From Pirellulales bacterium (lineage in GTDB: Bacteria > Planctomycetota > Planctomycetia > Pirellulales > Pirellulaceae): a stretch of DNA of 38,695 bases. Position 1 is the stretch's first letter, and each line of letters starts with the position of its first letter. Below, in pieces: positions 35,360 through 38,695 of this stretch. The notes under the pieces were generated by a model. It ran no database searches and was not told the DNA's origin. It saw only the letters and a list, made by a program, of their open reading frames with translations. A program made the position numbers and the translations under genes. Location of the stretch: positions 1 to 38,695 of the forward strand of contig JAKUOW010000019.1 in NCBI GenBank assembly GCA_022451045.1. Direction: 5' to 3'.

Positions 35360-37594
35360 TTATTTCTCTAATGAGTAGAAGCGTGCTGCCGATGGATGAA
35401 ATCTTACAGAAAACTCCCTCGCTAAAGGACGCTTTATTAGTCCTAGTTTACTCACTACCGACTCACTGTCGATTTCGTCATACAATGCATGCAATGTAGA
35501 TTCCACAAGCGCATCTGAGCTGTCCACGTGCGTAATTAGGAATGCCATCGTTGAAATGGTGGGGATTCCTGCCGGACCAACCAAGTCGGGAAAGTCTCTC
35601 GATATTAAACGATCCCGGCGGTATCCTGTTTGCAGAAGTTTCTCAATTTGTTCGAGTGAAAATTTTATCAACTGAAAACGTGAATCGGCAAGTAACCCAT
35701 GTAAGACCGGATTCGAACTGCTCGTTGTGACAATCGCCGCTTCCATTTGTGGGAGTGTTAGTAAATCCTCAAAGGACCTATCCTTTTCTCCGATTGTAGA
35801 TGCATCCACTTCGCACACTCTTAAGATCCTCTCTGAGGTGAGCCGCATACCGGAATTCGGCAGTCCAAGTGATACATTTCTACCTTCGAGATCCTCCAGA
35901 GAACGTATATTACTGCCCTGCTTCACGACAAAGTGGACTTTATCAAGGAAAAGCGGAGCAACGATTGAGATTTCTTCCGATTGAGGAATCGTCTCCCATT
36001 GAGCAATGGCCAGATGCACTGAACCGTCGACTACCAGATTGACGTTTTCCTGAGATCCTGCTGTCGTTCGCACGATCAGATCACGCGCATCTCTGAGTGC
36101 AACAGCACGATGCAAGCTTTCTCCAACCTCGTGGTAAAAGTGGTGACGCTGACCGGATGCAAGCGTAACCTCTGCCGGCACGAGCATATTCCGAATCACT
36201 CCCCAACCAAATATCCCGAGTACAATCAGCAGCGGTACGATCCACAAACAGTGATTAACCACACGATGAGCCCGCTTTGGCCGAATCATTGTGTTTCCCG
36301 TAATACGCCCGATTGCTGGGACATTTCTGAACCAGCGTAGTCCTTGAAGCAATTTGTTGGGTAATTCTGCCAATACCGGTGCACCGGACAGAAATCTACT
36401 AAACTCCTCGGCAAGTTCCTCCGCAGATTGATATCGGTCCGCTGGGTTTTTTTCAAGACACTTAAGACAGACCGCCTCTAACTCCGGACTGACTTTACTC
36501 TGCACCCGGCTTGGTGGCGTTGGGTCGAGATTAAGCACTTCCATGACTGTACTAGCAGCAGACTCTGCGTGAAATGGAGGTCGTCCACTAAGCATTTCGT
36601 AGAGTATGGCTCCAATAGAATACACATCGCTTGCCGCACAAAGCGCATCCGTCTTAGCCGAAGCTTGTTCGGGTGACATATAACTCGGAGTTCCAACCGT
36701 AACACCCGGACGAGTGAGGTTTTCCGGATTGGTAACCTGCCTTGCTAATCCGAAATCAGTGACGAGTGCGGATCCGTCGGAATTCCGTACCAGAATATTG
36801 GCTGGTTTTAAATCGCGATGCAGTACACCATGTGTGTGGGCCGCATGTATACCTTCGGATATATCCCGCAAGATTTCCGCAATACGGTTGTTTGAAAGCT
36901 TGTCTTGTCGTAGTAATTCGGCAAGATCTGTACCGTCAACAAACTGCATCGCATAGTAGTGTCGGCTATCAAGTTCACCAATCTCGTATACAGAGGTCAG
37001 GTTTGAATGAACCGCCCTACCAGCTTTTTGAGCCTCGCTGTAAAAACGGCTGATTTCATCATCAAGAGCGAGGCTCCCTACACGGATCATTTTCACGGCA
37101 ACGATTCGATCTAAGTTTCGCTGCCGTGCTTTGTAGACGATTCCCATTCCGCCCTGCCCAATCACCTGAAGCAATTCATATTCGCCAAACTGATAGCCTT
37201 CTGGTTCGGCAGGTTCCTTTCCTGGTAAAGAACCAGATTGGTTCGGATCCCGTGCTGTCGTAGACACCACTGTTCCCGTATCGACTCCCGTTGCAGACGG
37301 TGCATCATCTTCTAATTCACTAGCGGCCAGATTGGATACAGATATTTCATTAACCTGCTGGTCATATACGGAGTCTTCTTCTAGCAGGGGCCCGGCCATG
37401 TCCTCAATTACACGACCCATATCAAGCAACATCCGGAGGTCATCCGCAAATTCCGGGTTCGCCGCAAGAAAATCTTCCTCCTCGCCGGCCTCGCCTTCAT
37501 CACGATCTCGCAGGTATTGCGCCAGTAACTCGCTGATGCGCAGTTCCCTGTCTGATGGTTCGTCCTTAAATTCCTGCATAGAGTCGTCAGACAT
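35360..37594 (-). CDS. Receptor Ser/Thr kinase with extracytoplasmic TAXI-like solute-binding domain
   Basis: 744 residues. An N-terminal leader (1-60, ELLAQYLRDRDEGEAGEEED) is typical of sigma-linked planctomycete kinases. The kinase domain (about 138-400) has IGQGGMGIVYKA, VAVKM, HRDLKPAN (near 256), DFGLA, GTPSYMSPEQA and DVYSIGAILYEM, all intact. One membrane span lies at ~447-466 (CLWIVPLLIVLGIFGWGVI). The extracytoplasmic part (~475-744) reads like a TAXI/TRAP-type binding protein: TTAGSQENVNLVVDGSVHLA, IAPLFLDKVHFVVKQGSNIR and LGLPNSGMRLTSERIL. SD GAGAG precedes ATG 37594. With the sigma gene 55 bp upstream it should form the sensing unit of the block. Confidence 0.9.
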   Translation of the reverse strand: MSDDSMQEFKDEPSDRELRISELLAQYLRDRDEGEAGEEEDFLAANPEFADDLRMLLDMGRVIEDMAGPLLEEDSVYDQQVNEISVSNLAASELEDDAPSATGVDTGTVVSTTARDPNQSGSLPGKEPAEPEGYQFGEYELLQVIGQGGMGIVYKARQRNLDRIVAVKMIRVGSLALDDEISRFYSEAQKAGRAVHSNLTSVYEIGELDSRHYYAMQFVDGTDLAELLRQDKLSNNRIAEILRDISEGIHAAHTHGVLHRDLKPANILVRNSDGSALVTDFGLARQVTNPENLTRPGVTVGTPSYMSPEQASAKTDALCAASDVYSIGAILYEMLSGRPPFHAESAASTVMEVLNLDPTPPSRVQSKVSPELEAVCLKCLEKNPADRYQSAEELAEEFSRFLSGAPVLAELPNKLLQGLRWFRNVPAIGRITGNTMIRPKRAHRVVNHCLWIVPLLIVLGIFGWGVIRNMLVPAEVTLASGQRHHFYHEVGESLHRAVALRDARDLIVRTTAGSQENVNLVVDGSVHLAIAQWETIPQSEEISIVAPLFLDKVHFVVKQGSNIRSLEDLEGRNVSLGLPNSGMRLTSERILRVCEVDASTIGEKDRSFEDLLTLPQMEAAIVTTSSSNPVLHGLLADSRFQLIKFSLEQIEKLLQTGYRRDRLISRDFPDLVGPAGIPTISTMAFLITHVDSSDALVESTLHALYDEIDSESVVSKLGLIKRPLAREFSVRFHPSAARFYSLEK

Positions 37595-37649
37595 TTTCTC
37601 TCAATTACATTTGCAATGAAGAATGAGAAGCGGGTCCCGGTGGTCTAAA

Positions 37650-38270
37650 TCAATTCCGGGAGTCCATTGCACCGATATCCGAATCATCCCTGAGGTTTCG
37701 CAAACCACGTTTGAGCAATCCGGCCACTGCCGTTTCACTGCGGCCGAGACTTTCTGCCAACTCCTTAAGCGATCGGCCTTCCAAATACCGAAGTCGAATT
37801 GCCTCGCGTTGTGACTCTGGTAAGTTATGGAGCATCAAGGCCAGTTTCACAGTTCGTTCGGAATTCAATGCACGCTTACTTGGCGACATTTCTCGTGATC
37901 GTAGCCCACCTTTTACTGAATGAACCGCTGAATTGGATTCATCCAGGTAGACTTCACGCCGTGCACTGCGCTTCTGTGTAAGAAGATGGCGTCTGATCGC
38001 TTGTGCCGCATTGTTTTCAAGGATTTTTCGTACCCAGGCTACCCATTCCCCTTCGCTATCTCCACGGAACCTGTCAATTCCACGATGTGCCTCTAAACTT
38101 GTTTGTTGCACCACATCCGATGGATCTAATCGAACTTGAATCGCCGCATCCATGTGCCGCTGAGCTAGAATACGAAGATATGGTCGGTATCTGATCAGCA
38201 GTTCACCAAGTGCACTCTTGTCGCCTTTTTTGGCTTGTTCGAGTAACTCCAGATTCGTTTTTGACTCCAT
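37650..38270 (-). CDS. ECF-type RNA polymerase sigma factor, kinase-linked
   Basis: 206 residues. Region 2 covers about 10-90 (LLIRYRPYLRILAQRHMDA, LDPSDVVQQTSLEA, FRGDSEGEWVAWVRKIL), and region 4 about 145-198 (LPESQREAIRLRYLEGRSLK, then ELAESLGRSETAVAGLLKRG). This matches the planctomycete ECF groups encoded next to Ser/Thr kinases instead of an anti-sigma factor. Regulation is probably by phosphorylation from the neighbouring kinase. No anti-sigma gene is seen. It is first in the minus-strand block and may direct its own transcription; no promoter could be assigned. Confidence 0.92.
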   Translation of the reverse strand: MESKTNLELLEQAKKGDKSALGELLIRYRPYLRILAQRHMDAAIQVRLDPSDVVQQTSLEAHRGIDRFRGDSEGEWVAWVRKILENNAAQAIRRHLLTQKRSARREVYLDESNSAVHSVKGGLRSREMSPSKRALNSERTVKLALMLHNLPESQREAIRLRYLEGRSLKELAESLGRSETAVAGLLKRGLRNLRDDSDIGAMDSRN

Positions 38271-38307
38271 TCCGAAGTTGTGCTTTACCTAAGAGGTGCG
38301 TATACAT

Positions 38308-38338
38308 CGCCCGATGGGCGGCGTTTTTCAGAAAAAAC
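38308..38338. promoter_or_regulatory. Two adjacent hairpins upstream of the sigma-factor gene
   Basis: cgccc-gat-gggcg (38308-38320) is directly followed by gttttt-cag-aaaaaac (38323-38338). They lie about 38-68 bp before the sigma start, on its promoter side. They may be an operator or leader structure. As a plus-strand terminator they would have no gene to serve. Confidence 0.3.
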
Positions 38339-38487
38339 AAGTAATTTGTAACTGCCTGCTACTGCTCTGATTCAGCATAACGCTTCTGTTTAAGAAACAC
38401 AAAATTATTTGTTGATGCGTTGATCGGTTGAATACAGGAGATATATATATGAAGCTGGATTGGAATGGATGCTGAGGGTACGCCCTA

Positions 38488-38509
38488 CGGCTTCGGCTGC
38501 GCCGAGCCG
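38488..38509. repeat. GC-rich imperfect hairpin after the partial gene
   Basis: cggct/agccg and cggc/gccg arms with a single T bulge and tgc loop form a GC-rich hairpin in otherwise AT-richer DNA, 42 bp downstream of the partial gene's stop on the minus strand. No U-run, so terminator function is doubtful. It could be a dispersed palindrome like the one at 13221-13237. The rest of 38271-38550 holds the hairpins at 38308-38338 and no supported gene. Confidence 0.4.
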
Positions 38510-38550
38510 CACGGTTGCAAATATCCCATCGTTTGCCAAATTTCCCGCAA

Positions 38551-38695
38551 CTACATCCAGTCGTCCAAACCAAGTCCGTCATCGTGGCTATCCGAGATGT
38601 CACCAGCAATGTCATCAAGCAGATCTTCGAGCAACTCACCACGAACTGTACTCAATCCAGCTGCACGTTGCGATCTCAAGTCAGTTACACTCTTT
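38551..38695 (-). CDS. C-terminal fragment of a gene running off the window
   Basis: The minus-strand frame from 38694 to the stop at 38551-38553 encodes 47 residues ending in LLDDIAGDISDSHDDGLGLD then DWM. It is acidic and regular (LRSQRAAGLSTVRGELLEDL), unlike random sequence. The 5' part lies beyond the window. Not recognised. It is upstream of, and co-directional with, the sigma-kinase block, separated by about 280 bp. Confidence 0.55.
   Translation of the reverse strand, partial: KSVTDLRSQRAAGLSTVRGELLEDLLDDIAGDISDSHDDGLGLDDWM

Noticed and set aside
38328-38642. 104-codon minus-strand frame near the right end
   Set aside because: A different minus-strand frame (38551-38695) has coding-like acidic sequence, and this one runs through hairpins and AT-rich non-coding DNA.

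Overview
The window looks like a chromosomal segment of a planctomycete (Planctomycetota, probably Pirellulales-like), with moderate GC content. Supporting traits are sulfatases (one preceded by HEAT-like repeats), two Hanks-type Ser/Thr kinases with the N-terminal leader typical of this phylum, an ECF sigma factor beside a kinase, a very large secreted glycosidase-like protein, and loose gene packing with palindromic intergenic repeats. Species cannot be named from this sequence alone.

Layout. (1) 1-2650: a repeat-rich non-coding element, tRNA-Lys(CTT) on the minus strand, and a GAF/sigma-54-activator/Fis regulator. (2) 2653-6843, plus strand: a sulfatase-fold protein that seems to lack its catalytic residues and to begin at ATC, then a lipid block plsC-cdsA-fabI and a Nudix hydrolase. 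fabI carries an apparent in-frame deletion of about 30 residues that removes the catalytic Tyr/Lys. (3) 6870-13195: a ~1375-residue secreted protein and a divergent exported zincin-like protein; a HIT protein overlapping a Trm112-like protein; a small unknown gene followed by a strong terminator. (4) 13568-18072, plus strand: tRNA-Ser(CGA), then a tightly overlapping four-gene glycosylation operon (methyltransferase, polyprenyl-phosphate GT2, methyltransferase, GT-C membrane transferase). (5) 18041-25013, minus strand: a soluble kinase with altered HRD/DFG motifs, a HEAT-sulfatase with an unusual active-site motif, a PH-like membrane protein, a D-threonine-aldolase-like PLP enzyme and an SGNH-type envelope protein. 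A DMT exporter follows on the plus strand. (6) 26157-38270, minus strand: a 12-kb run of six co-directional genes: ECF sigma factor, receptor kinase with an extracytoplasmic TAXI-like sensor, single-HKD PLD-family protein, YqiJ/NfeD-like membrane protein, YqiK-type flotillin, and a 1761-residue AAA+ ATPase. A partial gene ends at 38551.

The best candidate for a poorly described system is region 6. A ligand-sensing transmembrane kinase and its sigma factor sit upstream of a flotillin/NfeD membrane scaffold, a giant AAA+ machine and a PLD-family enzyme. I infer a membrane-associated stress, repair or conflict module in which the PLD protein could be the effector. The sequence shows the parts and their order; the function is inference. 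The most concrete molecular oddities elsewhere are the fabI deletion, the ATC-initiated pseudo-sulfatase and the CAVVR sulfatase motif.
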